9,508 bases of DNA from Gemmatimonadota bacterium (GTDB lineage: Bacteria > Gemmatimonadota > Gemmatimonadetes > Longimicrobiales > Gaopeijiaceae): positions 1-9,508 of the forward strand of contig JAUQOX010000102.1 in NCBI GenBank assembly GCA_030550695.1, written 5' to 3'. A model generated the notes under the pieces. The model ran no database searches, was not told the DNA's origin, and worked only from the letters and a program-made list of their open reading frames with translations. This document shows, in pieces, positions 1 through 6,108 of this stretch. Each line of letters begins with the position of its first letter. Position 1 is the first letter of the stretch. Position numbers and translations under genes: made by a program.

Positions 1-2
1 GG

Positions 3-446
3 CGTTATGCCCGGACCGTGGCGGAAGGCGCGGCTCTTTTGCGGGCCATCCCCCCCCTGGAACCCTCCCCGGATTTCCGGGCCCGCCTCGAAAGTCGTCT
101 GGCCCTCGCCCTGACCGAAAGCCGGCCGGTGGGGGTGGGGAAGGTATCCGGGGTTTCCGCCTTGGCCCTGGCGGCCCTGACGGTTCTCCTGGCTTTGGCG
201 GCCTGGGCGCCTTTGCTGGATCGCCCGGGCTCGGTGGAACTCCCGGCGGTGGTGGCGGCCAGCCCGCCGGGCGCCCGAACCCTCTACCGGGGAACCGCCT
301 CTGCTGCGGCCGGGCGTCTTCCTCTTCTCCAGCCCGAGGCGTTCACGGAGGGGATGTGGGGGGACAGTCACTCCCTGCTGTACCAGTACTCCCGCCTGTC
401 GGGGCGTTACCGTTCTTCAGCCCTGGTCCGGGTCGGCGTGCAGTGA
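3..446 (+). CDS. Anti-sigma-factor-like membrane protein, C-terminal part (5' end outside window)
   Basis: The reading frame is open to the left edge of the window, so the N-terminus is missing; the GTG at 18 is probably internal. The visible part begins with a region of the form L-x-A-I-P-P-L-E-P-S-P-D-F-R-x-R-L. This type of sequence commonly links a zinc-binding zf-HC2 anti-sigma domain to its membrane anchor. One hydrophobic segment follows, encoded around 153-215 and rich in Ala and Leu, and then about 75 residues that would lie outside the inner membrane. The expected role is to sequester an ECF sigma factor at the membrane, but the zinc-binding part that would prove this lies upstream. 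The stop codon overlaps the GTG start of holA by four bases. The anti-sigma assignment is inferred from the linker style and the single membrane segment. A generic single-pass membrane protein is the alternative. Confidence 0.6.
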   Translation, partial: RYARTVAEGAALLRAIPPLEPSPDFRARLESRLALALTESRPVGVGKVSGVSALALAALTVLLALAAWAPLLDRPGSVELPAVVAASPPGARTLYRGTASAAAGRLPLLQPEAFTEGMWGDSHSLLYQYSRLSGRYRSSALVRVGVQ

Positions 447-1489
447 CCCCGCTGGACCCTGCTCCCGGCGACCCCGGCTCTCCTCGGCTGTCGGGATGGA
501 GGGTTCGGGACAAGGGGGGAAGCTTCTTCCTCTACGGCGAAGACGCTTTCCGGCGGGAAGAGGCCGTGCAGGCTCTGGTGGATTGGCACCTGGATCCCTC
601 CACCCGGGACTTCAATTTCGATGTCGTCAAGGGTTCGGAGGTGGACGGGGAAGCCTTGGCGTCCTTGCTGGCGACCCCTCCCCTCATGGCGGAATGGCGG
701 GTGGTTCTGGTACGGGAGGTGGAGGCTCTCGCTTCCCGCCCCGACCTCCGGGATCTCCTCCTGCGGGTGGTACGGAAGCCGTTCGCCGGTCTTGCCTTGA
801 TCCTGGTGGCGGCCATTTCTGCCGATCCCCGGGAATGGAAAGCCCAATTCTACCGCCAGCTCCGTGAGCACGCCCGCTCCTTTCCCTTCCCCGCCGTGGA
901 TCCCCAGGACCTGCCCGACTGGCTCGTGGCCTGGGTCCGGGACCGCTGGGGGCGGGAGATGACGGCGGAGGCCGCACGGGCCCTGGCTGCGGGGGCCGGT
1001 CCGGACCCGGGAGTGTTGGCCCAGGAGGTGGCCAAGCTGGTGAACCTGGTCCCGGAGGGGGAAACCGTCGACCTCGAAGCGGTGCGGAAAGCCGGGACCC
1101 GCATCCCGGCGGCGGATCGGTGGGGCTGGCTGGACCGGGTGGCGGAGAAGGATTTCCGTCGGGCCCTGGGGGAGTTGGACGTCCTCCTGGCCCAGGGAGA
1201 GACGGGGGTGGGATTGGTGGCGGCCCTTGCCACCCATTTCCTCCGGCTGGGATTGGCTTTGACCGCCGGGACCGCAGGCCTCAAGGAGGCCCTGCCGCCC
1301 CACCAGCAGTTCCTGGCGGCCCGCATCGCCGGCCAAGCCAGGAAGTGGGGGGGCGAGGAATTGGAGGAGGCCTTGTTGGGGTTACGTCGGGCCGATCGCC
1401 TGCTGAAATCGGGTTCCCTTCCCGCCGAGGTGGTCTTGGCGGAGTGGCTCTTGGGGTTGGGGGTCCGGACCCCAGGAGGGGGGGGATGA
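443..1489 (+). CDS. holA: DNA polymerase III subunit delta
   Basis: This is the delta subunit of the clamp-loader complex, which opens the beta sliding clamp and places it on primed DNA in the cytoplasm. The 348-residue product has the usual family length. It opens with a short variable tail, then an F-F-L-Y-G-E-D-x-F-R-R-E-E segment at about residues 27-40, typical of the delta N-terminal domain. That domain keeps the AAA+ fold but lacks a working Walker A, as expected for delta. A lid region with E-V-A-K-L-V-N-L follows, and a helical C-terminal collar domain ends with a R-R-A-D-R-L-L-K-S-G segment typical of the family. The GTG at 443 was chosen because it is the last possible start before the domain and overlaps the upstream stop as GTGA. 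The in-frame ATG at 356 lies deep inside the previous gene. No clear ribosome binding site precedes the GTG, so translation probably depends on coupling to the upstream gene. Confidence 0.9.
   Translation: MTPLDPAPGDPGSPRLSGWRVRDKGGSFFLYGEDAFRREEAVQALVDWHLDPSTRDFNFDVVKGSEVDGEALASLLATPPLMAEWRVVLVREVEALASRPDLRDLLLRVVRKPFAGLALILVAAISADPREWKAQFYRQLREHARSFPFPAVDPQDLPDWLVAWVRDRWGREMTAEAARALAAGAGPDPGVLAQEVAKLVNLVPEGETVDLEAVRKAGTRIPAADRWGWLDRVAEKDFRRALGELDVLLAQGETGVGLVAALATHFLRLGLALTAGTAGLKEALPPHQQFLAARIAGQARKWGGEELEEALLGLRRADRLLKSGSLPAEVVLAEWLLGLGVRTPGGGG
1474..1485 (+). promoter_or_regulatory. Ribosome binding site of the SPOR protein gene
   Basis: A purine-rich AGGAGGGGGGG stretch lies directly before the ATG at 1486, inside the last codons of holA. 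It supports the ATG that overlaps the holA stop codon as the true start, rather than the GTG or ATG codons further upstream in the same frame. Confidence 0.6.
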
Positions 1490-2328
1490 GGCCGCCTGCC
1501 CCGTGGAATCCTTCTCTGCTGCTGGCAGCCGTCCTGGGGGTGGGGTCTCCGGGCGCCCCGGGCCTTCCCCAGACCGCGGATCCCCTCGACCGGGTTGAAG
1601 CCCTGCTGGCCCAAGGGAAGGTGGAAGCGGCCCGTTCGGCCCTCTTGGCTTGGTGGGACTCGGCTTTCCCCGGAGCGTCCCGCTTCCGACAGCAACGGGG
1701 TCTCTGGCTGCGGGGGCTCCTTACCGTAGATCCTGAAGTGGCGGCTCGGGACTTCCGGCGACTCGTTGTGGAATACCCAGGAGGGGCCTTCTCGGATCAA
1801 GCCCTGTTCCGCCTGGCCCTGTGGGCGGAGATGCAAGGGGACACGGCCCAGGCGGCGGCCCATCTCCGGTCGCTCCTCCTGGAGTACCCGACCAGTTCCT
1901 TGGTCCCCGCCGCCCGGGGACGCCTGGAGGGTAAGGGGGCTCCCCTGCATGGGTCAGGAGGGGGCAGGGCGGGGGAAGGCCAGCCCTCCCCGGGCCCGCC
2001 CCCCGGGGGAAGGGGGGCGGCCGACGCGTCCCCCTTGGTCCCCCCGGCGTCAGCGGGCGGGGCCGGCGAAGCCCTTGTGCGGGTGGCCTACGGCGTCCAG
2101 CTTGGAGCGTATCGGAGTGCGGAAGCAGCCCGGGCCATGATGGATCGGCTCCGGAGGTCGGGGTATGAGCCTCGGCTGGTCAGGATACCGGGAAGCGACC
2201 TCCTCCGGGTCCGTGTGGGGGACTTGGCTAGCGAGGAGGAAGCGCGGACCTTGCTCCGGGAGCTCAAGGCGAAAGGCTTCGAGGCGCTTTTGGTTTCGGA
2301 CGTGGCCCAGGAAGAACGGGCGCGGTAA
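1486..2328 (+). CDS. Exported TPR-like and SPOR domain protein
   Basis: The 280-residue product starts with a hydrophobic segment (residues 8-22) that looks like a signal peptide, though the N-terminus has only one positive charge. Residues about 30-148 are helical and contain TPR-like pairs of the YbgF/BamD style: F-R-R-L-V-V-E-Y-P followed by L-R-S-L-L-L-E-Y-P about 39 residues later. A Gly/Pro-rich low-complexity linker spans about 150-195. A SPOR domain follows at about 200-272, with Y-G-V-Q-L-G-A-Y-R at its start and L-L-R-V-R-V-G-D near the middle. SPOR domains bind septal peptidoglycan stripped of stem peptides, so the protein probably acts in the periplasm at division sites; this is family knowledge, not seen here. 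The start overlaps the holA stop as ATGA. The operon partner holA gives no functional hint. The product is not one of the named SPOR proteins that I recognise. Confidence 0.8.
   Translation: MRPPAPWNPSLLLAAVLGVGSPGAPGLPQTADPLDRVEALLAQGKVEAARSALLAWWDSAFPGASRFRQQRGLWLRGLLTVDPEVAARDFRRLVVEYPGGAFSDQALFRLALWAEMQGDTAQAAAHLRSLLLEYPTSSLVPAARGRLEGKGAPLHGSGGGRAGEGQPSPGPPPGGRGAADASPLVPPASAGGAGEALVRVAYGVQLGAYRSAEAARAMMDRLRRSGYEPRLVRIPGSDLLRVRVGDLASEEEARTLLRELKAKGFEALLVSDVAQEERAR
1996..2020. repeat. Perfect inverted repeat in the linker-coding region of the SPOR gene
   Basis: CCGCCCCCC at 1996-2004 is exactly complementary to GGGGGGCGG at 2012-2020, with a seven-base purine loop. It encodes part of the Pro/Gly linker, so it may simply reflect low-complexity codon use, but it can form a very stable hairpin. 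Confidence 0.5.
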
Positions 2329-2396
2329 GGTCGGAAGGCGGGCACCCACGGAGGGGAGAACCCAGGGGCGTCCCGACCTGGCCGTAAGTGGGCTCC

Positions 2397-2402
2397 AGGA
2401 GG
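2397..2402 (+). promoter_or_regulatory. Ribosome binding site of the response regulator gene
   Basis: AGGAGG lies six bases before the ATG at 2409. It decides this start over the in-frame GTG at 2388, which has no such site. The remainder of the 80-base gap (2329-2396) shows no convincing promoter. Confidence 0.75.
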
Positions 2403-2408
2403 CCCGAG

Positions 2409-2978
2409 ATGAAAGGAGCAGGGTTGGAATCCAGAACCCTCCGGGTGGTGATGGCCGAGGACGACGACGATCACGCGCTCCTCATCCGGATGGCCCTCCA
2501 GCGGGTGGTGCCGGACGGGGTGGAGCTCCACCGGGCCGTCAACGGGTTGGAGGCCCTGGCCCTGGCCCGGCAGGTTCGGCCGGATCTTCTCCTTCTGGAT
2601 CTGAGGATGCCCGAGATGTCGGGCCACGAGGTCCTGGAGCACCTGAAGAACGATGAAGAGCTGCGCAGGATCCCGGTGGCGGTCCTCACCTCCTCGGACC
2701 GGGAAGACGACATGGCCCGCAGCTACGGTCTGGGCTCCAATCACTTCATCACCAAACCTTCGGATCCTGCCCAACTGGAGGCCCGTTTCCGCACGCTGCT
2801 TCGGAACCTCCCGGAACTGGCCCTGATCCGGCGAGGGGCCGGAGGGCTTCTCCCCAGCGCGGTGAGCGCCGAGAGTCCCGAGAGCTTGGCCGCCCGGCGG
2901 CTGGTGGCTTGGGGGGCAATCCTGGTGTTGTTGGGGGTGGTCCTGGTCTTCGGCTACTGCAGGGGTGTCCTCCCCTGA
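2409..2978 (+). CDS. Rcp1/CheY-like response regulator with a C-terminal membrane anchor
   Basis: The 189-residue product begins with a complete receiver domain (residues about 10-135): acidic pocket E17-D18-D19, phospho-acceptor D64 in L-L-L-D-L-R-M-P-E-M-S-G, switch residue T94 and conserved K116 before P117. The L-K-x-D-E-x-L-R-x-I-P stretch and the S-Y-x-L-G-x-N segment mark the Rcp1-like subgroup, often paired with phytochrome-type or PAS-type histidine kinases. There is no DNA-binding or enzymatic output domain. After a linker of about 25 residues comes a strongly hydrophobic segment (about 165-183) preceded by R163-R164, leaving only about five residues beyond it. This would make it a tail-anchored protein with the receiver in the cytoplasm. 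No histidine kinase lies in the window. The receiver assignment is firm; the membrane anchor is read from hydrophobicity and the positive-inside pattern, and the function is unknown. Confidence 0.85.
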   Translation: MKGAGLESRTLRVVMAEDDDDHALLIRMALQRVVPDGVELHRAVNGLEALALARQVRPDLLLLDLRMPEMSGHEVLEHLKNDEELRRIPVAVLTSSDREDDMARSYGLGSNHFITKPSDPAQLEARFRTLLRNLPELALIRRGAGGLLPSAVSAESPESLAARRLVAWGAILVLLGVVLVFGYCRGVLP

Positions 2979-2995
2979 CCCGAAGGGGGACACCC
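2963..2995. terminator. Hairpin at the end of the response regulator gene
   Basis: GGGTGTCC at 2963-2970 pairs with GGACACCC at 2988-2995. The stem is extended by CCC at 2972-2974 with GGG at 2985-2987 across a one-base bulge. The stop codon sits in the loop. There is no T-run afterwards, so intrinsic termination is plausible but not certain. Confidence 0.45.
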
Positions 2996-3039
2996 GCCGG
3001 GGCCGGTGTCTTGCCCTTCGGAGCGGCGCCGGCCCCGGT
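2996..3039. terminator. Second GC-rich hairpin between convergent genes
   Basis: CCGGGGCCGG at 2997-3006 is exactly complementary to CCGGCCCCGG at 3029-3038. It lies in the 76-base gap between two convergent genes, 18 bases from the 2978 stop and 16 bases from the minus-strand stop. That is the position expected of a shared transcription terminator. No T-run is present on either strand. Confidence 0.45.
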
Positions 3040-3054
3040 CCTGGTCCCCGGGTC

Positions 3055-3459
3055 CTAGAGCCGTTCCAGCACCCTGGCCAGGCGTCCCCGGACCTCTTCG
3101 GCCAGGGGTTCGATGTCCGTTCTCCCGGTGATCCCGAGCTGGACCTTCGGGTCCAGGACCGCCACCACGGACGTTCCGGCCCTGTCCCCTTCGTACACGA
3201 TGACGTTGCAGGGGAGGAGGAGCCCGATATCGGTTTCCTGGCTCAAAGCCTGGTGGGCCAGAGGGGGGTTACAGGCTCCCAGGATCTTGTAGGGGCGGAA
3301 CTCGGCGTTCAGTTTCGCTTTCAGGGTGGCCTTCACGTCGATTTCCGTGAGGACCCCGAAGCCCTCCTTCTGGAGCTCTTCCCGTACCCTCCCCTCCGCC
3401 TGCTCCACGGGGATCTCCAGGCTCTTTTTCATTCCGTAGCCAAGGCCTTCCGCGTTCAT
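3055..3459 (-). CDS. DUF302 family protein
   Basis: The 134-residue product is a full-length DUF302 domain protein. It has the family pattern K-E-G-F-G-V-L-T-E-I-D-V near residues 31-42, then F-R-P-Y-K-I-L-G-A-C-N-P-P-L-A at 54-68, and G-L-L-L-P-C-N-V-I-V-Y-E at 79-90. C63 and C84 sit in these two conserved stretches. There is no signal peptide, so it should be cytoplasmic. The biochemical function of the family is not established; members often sit near heavy-metal or redox genes. Here it is divergent from a Cu+-ATPase gene across about 100 bases, which suggests a shared control region and a metal-related or thiol-related job (inference). The ATG at 3459 was chosen because AGGAGG lies four bases upstream. 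The second ATG at 3432 would give the more usual family N-terminus and is a real alternative. Confidence 0.9.
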   Translation of the reverse strand: MNAEGLGYGMKKSLEIPVEQAEGRVREELQKEGFGVLTEIDVKATLKAKLNAEFRPYKILGACNPPLAHQALSQETDIGLLLPCNVIVYEGDRAGTSVVAVLDPKVQLGITGRTDIEPLAEEVRGRLARVLERL

Positions 3460-3555
3460 GGATCCTCCTGGCGAAGTCGGTGTCCTAGGGTGAAGCCGAA
3501 CGCAACAAGATAACCTCCCCATCAAGTTCTCTCCCCGGGCCGGCCCTTGAGCGAC
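3460..3555. promoter_or_regulatory. Divergent control region between the DUF302 gene and copA
   Basis: This gap of about 100 bases separates two divergent genes, so it should contain both promoters. It includes a stretch around 3499-3526 that is clearly less GC-rich than its surroundings. On the minus strand TTGATG (3525-3520) resembles a -35 box, but no good -10 follows at normal spacing. Similar octamers GAAGTCGG (3473-3480) and GAAGCCGA (3492-3499) repeat with a 19-base offset. No recognisable CueR or CsoR operator was found. The promoter role rests on position, not on motifs. Confidence 0.4.
3464..3469 (-). promoter_or_regulatory. Ribosome binding site of the DUF302 gene
   Basis: Read on the minus strand this is AGGAGG, four bases before the ATG at 3459. 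It favours that start over the internal ATG at 3432. Confidence 0.7.
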
Positions 3556-3567
3556 GGAGCCATGGCG

Positions 3568-5937
3568 ATGAGCGGTAGGCCTTCCCGTTCCACCTCTTCT
3601 CCTTCCCCCACCCGTTCCCCCACCACCCCGGGGGGGGGAGGGCTGGCCACCCTTTTCCTCCCCATCGAGGGGATGCACTGCGCCGCCTGTGTGCGGAGGG
3701 TGGAACGGGTCCTGAACCAGGTGCCGGGGGTGGTGGAGGCGGAGGTGAGCCTGGCCACGGAATCGGCCCGTCTGCGGTTCGCCCCGGGGGCCCTGGACCG
3801 GGAGGTTCTCCGGGCCAGGGTGGAGGCAGCGGGGTACCGCCTCAAGGAAGAGACGGGGGAGGATCCGGAAGAGGCTCTCCTGGTCCGGGAGAGGGACCGG
3901 GAGCGGGAATACCGGGATCTGATGCGCCGCTTCTGGGGGGGGGTGGTCCTGGGCCTCCCGGCGGTGCTCCTGGGACACCTCCATCTGGTGCCTTTTCTCC
4001 ACCATGCCCTTCGCCCCGAAGTGGAACGCCTCCTGGCCTTGGCCAGCGGCCTTCTTTGCCTTCCCCTCATGACCTGGGTCGGACGCCGGTTCTTCCGGGG
4101 TGCCTGGAGCGCTTTTCGCCAAAGGGAGGCCACCATGGACACCTTGGTGGCCCTGGGAACCGGCTCGGCGTGGGTCTATTCGACGGCGGCGGTCCTCCTG
4201 CCGGGTCTTTTCCCCCCCGGCACCGCCCACCCCTTCTACGAGGCCACGGCCGTGGTCATCACCCTGGTCGTCCTGGGACAGGCCCTGGAGGCCCGCGCCC
4301 GGGGGCGGACCTCCCAGGCCCTCCGCCGCCTCCTGGACCTGCGGCCCCGGACGGCCCGGGTGCTCCGGGGGGGGGTCGAGGTGGAGATCCCGGCCAGGGA
4401 GGTCCAGGTGGGGGATGTGGTGGTGGTGCGGCCGGGGGAGCAGATCCCGGTGGACGGGGTGGTGGTGGAGGGGGAGAGCTCGGTGGACGAATCCATGCTT
4501 ACCGGCGAATCCCTCCCTGTGGAAAAGCGGCCGGGGGACGGAGTGGTGGGGGGAACCCTGAACGGCTGGGGAAGCTTCCGCCTCCAAGCTCTCAAGGTGG
4601 GCCGGGACACGGTCCTGGCCCGGATCGTGGCGTCGGTCCGGGAAGCCCAAGGATCCAAGCCCCGCCTTCAGCGGATGGTGGACGTGGTGGCCTCCTACTT
4701 CGTGCCGGTGGTCCTCATGGTGGCGGTCATGACCTTCGCCCTCTGGTACACCTTCGGCCCGGAACCCCGCCTGAACCACGCCATGGTGGCCGCAGTGGCG
4801 GTTTTGGTGATCGCCTGCCCCTGCGCCCTGGGGTTGGCCACACCCCTCAGCGTGATGGTTTCGGTGGGGAAGGCTGCGGAGTGGGGGATTCTGGTGCGGG
4901 ACGGCGATGCCCTCCATGCCGCCCGGCGAGTGGACACGGTGGTTCTGGACAAGACGGGGACCCTCACCCGGGGCCTGCCGGAACTCACCGAGGTGCGGCC
5001 CGCTCCTGGCGTAGGGGCGGAGGAACTCCTGGCCGTGGCCGCGGCGGCCGAAGAGGGATCCGAGCACCCGCTGGCCCGGGCCGTGGTGGAAGGGGCGCGG
5101 AGCAGGGGCATCCGGTGGCCCCGAGCCGAGACCTTCCAGGCGGTGGCGGGCCGGGGGGTGCGGGCCCGGGTGGGGGGAGTGGAGGTTTGGGTGGGGAGGC
5201 CGGACGCGGCGGTGGAGGAGGGGTGGGGACAGGGAGGGGAACGGGTGGCGGAAGAGCTGGCTCGGGCAGGGAAGACGCCGGTACTGGTGGTCCGAAGCGG
5301 CGTTGTTCTGGGGGCCCTGGGGATCTCGGACCCTCCCAGGCCCGAGGCCGCCCGGGTGGTGGCCTGGCTGCGAGCTCGGGGGTACCGGGTCCTCCTGGTG
5401 ACGGGGGACCACCGCGGGGTGGCCACCGCAGTGGCGGAGGAAGTGGGGATCGGCGAGGTCCTGGCAGAACTCCTCCCCGAGGACAAAGCTGCCAAGATCC
5501 GGGAACTCCAGTCCCAGGGCCATCGAGTGGCCATGGTGGGGGACGGAATCAACGACGCCCCGGCCTTGGCCCAGGCCGACGTGGGAATCGCCATGGGCTC
5601 GGGTACCGACGTGGCGCGGGAAGCCGGGGACATCCTTCTGCTGAAGAACTCCCTCGTTCCCCTGGTCCACACCCTGGAGCTGGCTCGGGCGGCGGTCCGG
5701 AACATCCGCCAGAACCTGGCGGGTGCGTTCTTCTACAACGTGCTGGGAATCCCCGTGGCGGCGGGTGCCCTCTACCCGCTGACGGGGTTTCTCCTGTCGC
5801 CGGCCCTGGCGGGCGCCGCCATGGCCTTCAGCTCCGTCACCGTGGTGGGCAACGCCAACCGGCTTCGCTTCTTCCGGCCCTCTTTCCCGGGGTGGGAGGA
5901 GCGTCCCCCCGCGGGAGGGGAGGGGAGCGGATCATGA
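3568..5937 (+). CDS. copA: Cu+-exporting P-type ATPase (P1B-1)
   Basis: This inner-membrane pump uses ATP to export Cu+ (or Ag+) from the cytoplasm. The 789-residue product has a short Ser/Pro/Thr-rich tail, one N-terminal metal-binding domain with G-M-H-C-A-A-C (C38, C41), and then membrane helices. It carries the actuator loop T312-G313-E314, the intramembrane C417-P418-C419 of copper pumps, the phosphorylated D461 in D-K-T-G-T-L-T, the H500-P501 nucleotide-binding pair and G-D-G-I-N-D around D659-D663. The Y723-N724 pair and the M752-A-F-S-S segment in the last two helices are the further P1B-1 signature of Cu+ selectivity, so Zn2+/Cd2+ pumps are unlikely. The start is uncertain. ATG 3568 has GGAG eight bases upstream; ATG 3562 and TTG 3547 are alternatives adding two or seven residues. 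The stop overlaps the next small gene as ATGA. No copper chaperone or regulator gene is adjacent. Confidence 0.92.
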   Translation: MSGRPSRSTSSPSPTRSPTTPGGGGLATLFLPIEGMHCAACVRRVERVLNQVPGVVEAEVSLATESARLRFAPGALDREVLRARVEAAGYRLKEETGEDPEEALLVRERDREREYRDLMRRFWGGVVLGLPAVLLGHLHLVPFLHHALRPEVERLLALASGLLCLPLMTWVGRRFFRGAWSAFRQREATMDTLVALGTGSAWVYSTAAVLLPGLFPPGTAHPFYEATAVVITLVVLGQALEARARGRTSQALRRLLDLRPRTARVLRGGVEVEIPAREVQVGDVVVVRPGEQIPVDGVVVEGESSVDESMLTGESLPVEKRPGDGVVGGTLNGWGSFRLQALKVGRDTVLARIVASVREAQGSKPRLQRMVDVVASYFVPVVLMVAVMTFALWYTFGPEPRLNHAMVAAVAVLVIACPCALGLATPLSVMVSVGKAAEWGILVRDGDALHAARRVDTVVLDKTGTLTRGLPELTEVRPAPGVGAEELLAVAAAAEEGSEHPLARAVVEGARSRGIRWPRAETFQAVAGRGVRARVGGVEVWVGRPDAAVEEGWGQGGERVAEELARAGKTPVLVVRSGVVLGALGISDPPRPEAARVVAWLRARGYRVLLVTGDHRGVATAVAEEVGIGEVLAELLPEDKAAKIRELQSQGHRVAMVGDGINDAPALAQADVGIAMGSGTDVAREAGDILLLKNSLVPLVHTLELARAAVRNIRQNLAGAFFYNVLGIPVAAGALYPLTGFLLSPALAGAAMAFSSVTVVGNANRLRFFRPSFPGWEERPPAGGEGSGS
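5922..5927 (+). promoter_or_regulatory. Ribosome binding site of the small gene after copA
   Basis: GGGGAG, part of a longer GGGAGGGGAGGGGAG run at 5913-5927, lies six bases before the ATG at 5934. It is a strong argument that the 29-codon frame that follows is translated. Confidence 0.6.
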
Positions 5938-6023
5938 GGCTGGACGTGGTCGTGGTGAACGTGGGAGCGGTGTTCCTCCTGGGGGCCATTGCCTGGTACT
6001 TCCGGCTCTTCCGCCGGGAATAG
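5934..6023 (+). CDS. 29-residue single-pass membrane peptide coupled to copA
   Basis: A 30-codon frame starts at an ATG whose last two bases are part of the copA stop codon (ATGA) and has a purine-rich binding site in front. The peptide starts M-R-L-D, runs through one hydrophobic segment (about residues 5-23) and ends F-R-L-F-R-R-E. The cluster of Arg at the C-terminus suggests the C-terminus faces the cytoplasm. Its overall style recalls the N-terminal membrane anchors of some small copper-associated cupredoxin proteins, but there is no cupredoxin domain here. It could be a subunit or stabiliser of the CopA pump, by analogy with other tiny membrane peptides attached to transporters such as KdpF. 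That role is inference. It is too short for most gene callers and is easily missed. Confidence 0.55.
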   Translation: MRLDVVVVNVGAVFLLGAIAWYFRLFRRE

Positions 6024-6051
6024 TCCATCGTCCAGGGGGGCAACACCCAAA

Positions 6052-6087
6052 GGCGTCCGCCCCCGGCCGGAGGTGGGGGAGGACGCC
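6052..6087 (+). terminator. Hairpin, probable terminator of the copA unit
   Basis: GGCGTCC at 6052-6058 pairs with GGACGCC at 6081-6087. The stem continues after one G/A mismatch with CCCCC (6060-6064) and GGGGG (6075-6079), leaving a ten-base loop. It begins 28 bases after the stop of the small peptide gene. The lack of a T-run leaves Rho-dependent or attenuator-like roles open. Confidence 0.5.
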
Positions 6088-6108
6088 CGGTCCGGCGCCG
6101 GAGCCCCG

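Noticed and set aside
407..1336. Long minus-strand frame opposite holA.
   Set aside because: The translation lacks recognisable domains and is rich in Gly, Pro, Gln and His. The sense frame is a clear delta subunit, so this is a compositional shadow.
2328..2379. Seven-base inverted repeat AGGTCGG (2328-2334) and CCGACCT (2373-2379) between the SPOR gene and the response regulator gene.
   Set aside because: The loop would be 38 bases and the stem is short, so it is unlikely to act as a terminator and is expected by chance in such sequence.
3499..3526. Possible CueR-type or CsoR-type operator in the less GC-rich patch before copA.
   Set aside because: No dyad of the CueR kind and no G-tract palindrome of the CsoR kind could be found. 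Only the position suggests control.
3460..5670. A long open frame on the minus strand that runs through most of copA and continues in frame into the DUF302 gene, which could suggest a giant fusion protein.
   Set aside because: The upstream part translates to a His/Pro/Gly/Arg-rich sequence with no domain pattern. It is the antisense of a well-supported copA. Long stop-free antisense frames are expected at this GC content.
4056..5933. A long plus-strand frame overlapping copA in another phase and ending with the small membrane peptide.
   Set aside because: The part inside copA is Gly/Arg/Pro-rich shadow sequence. Only the last 30 codons, after the copA stop overlap, look like a real gene.
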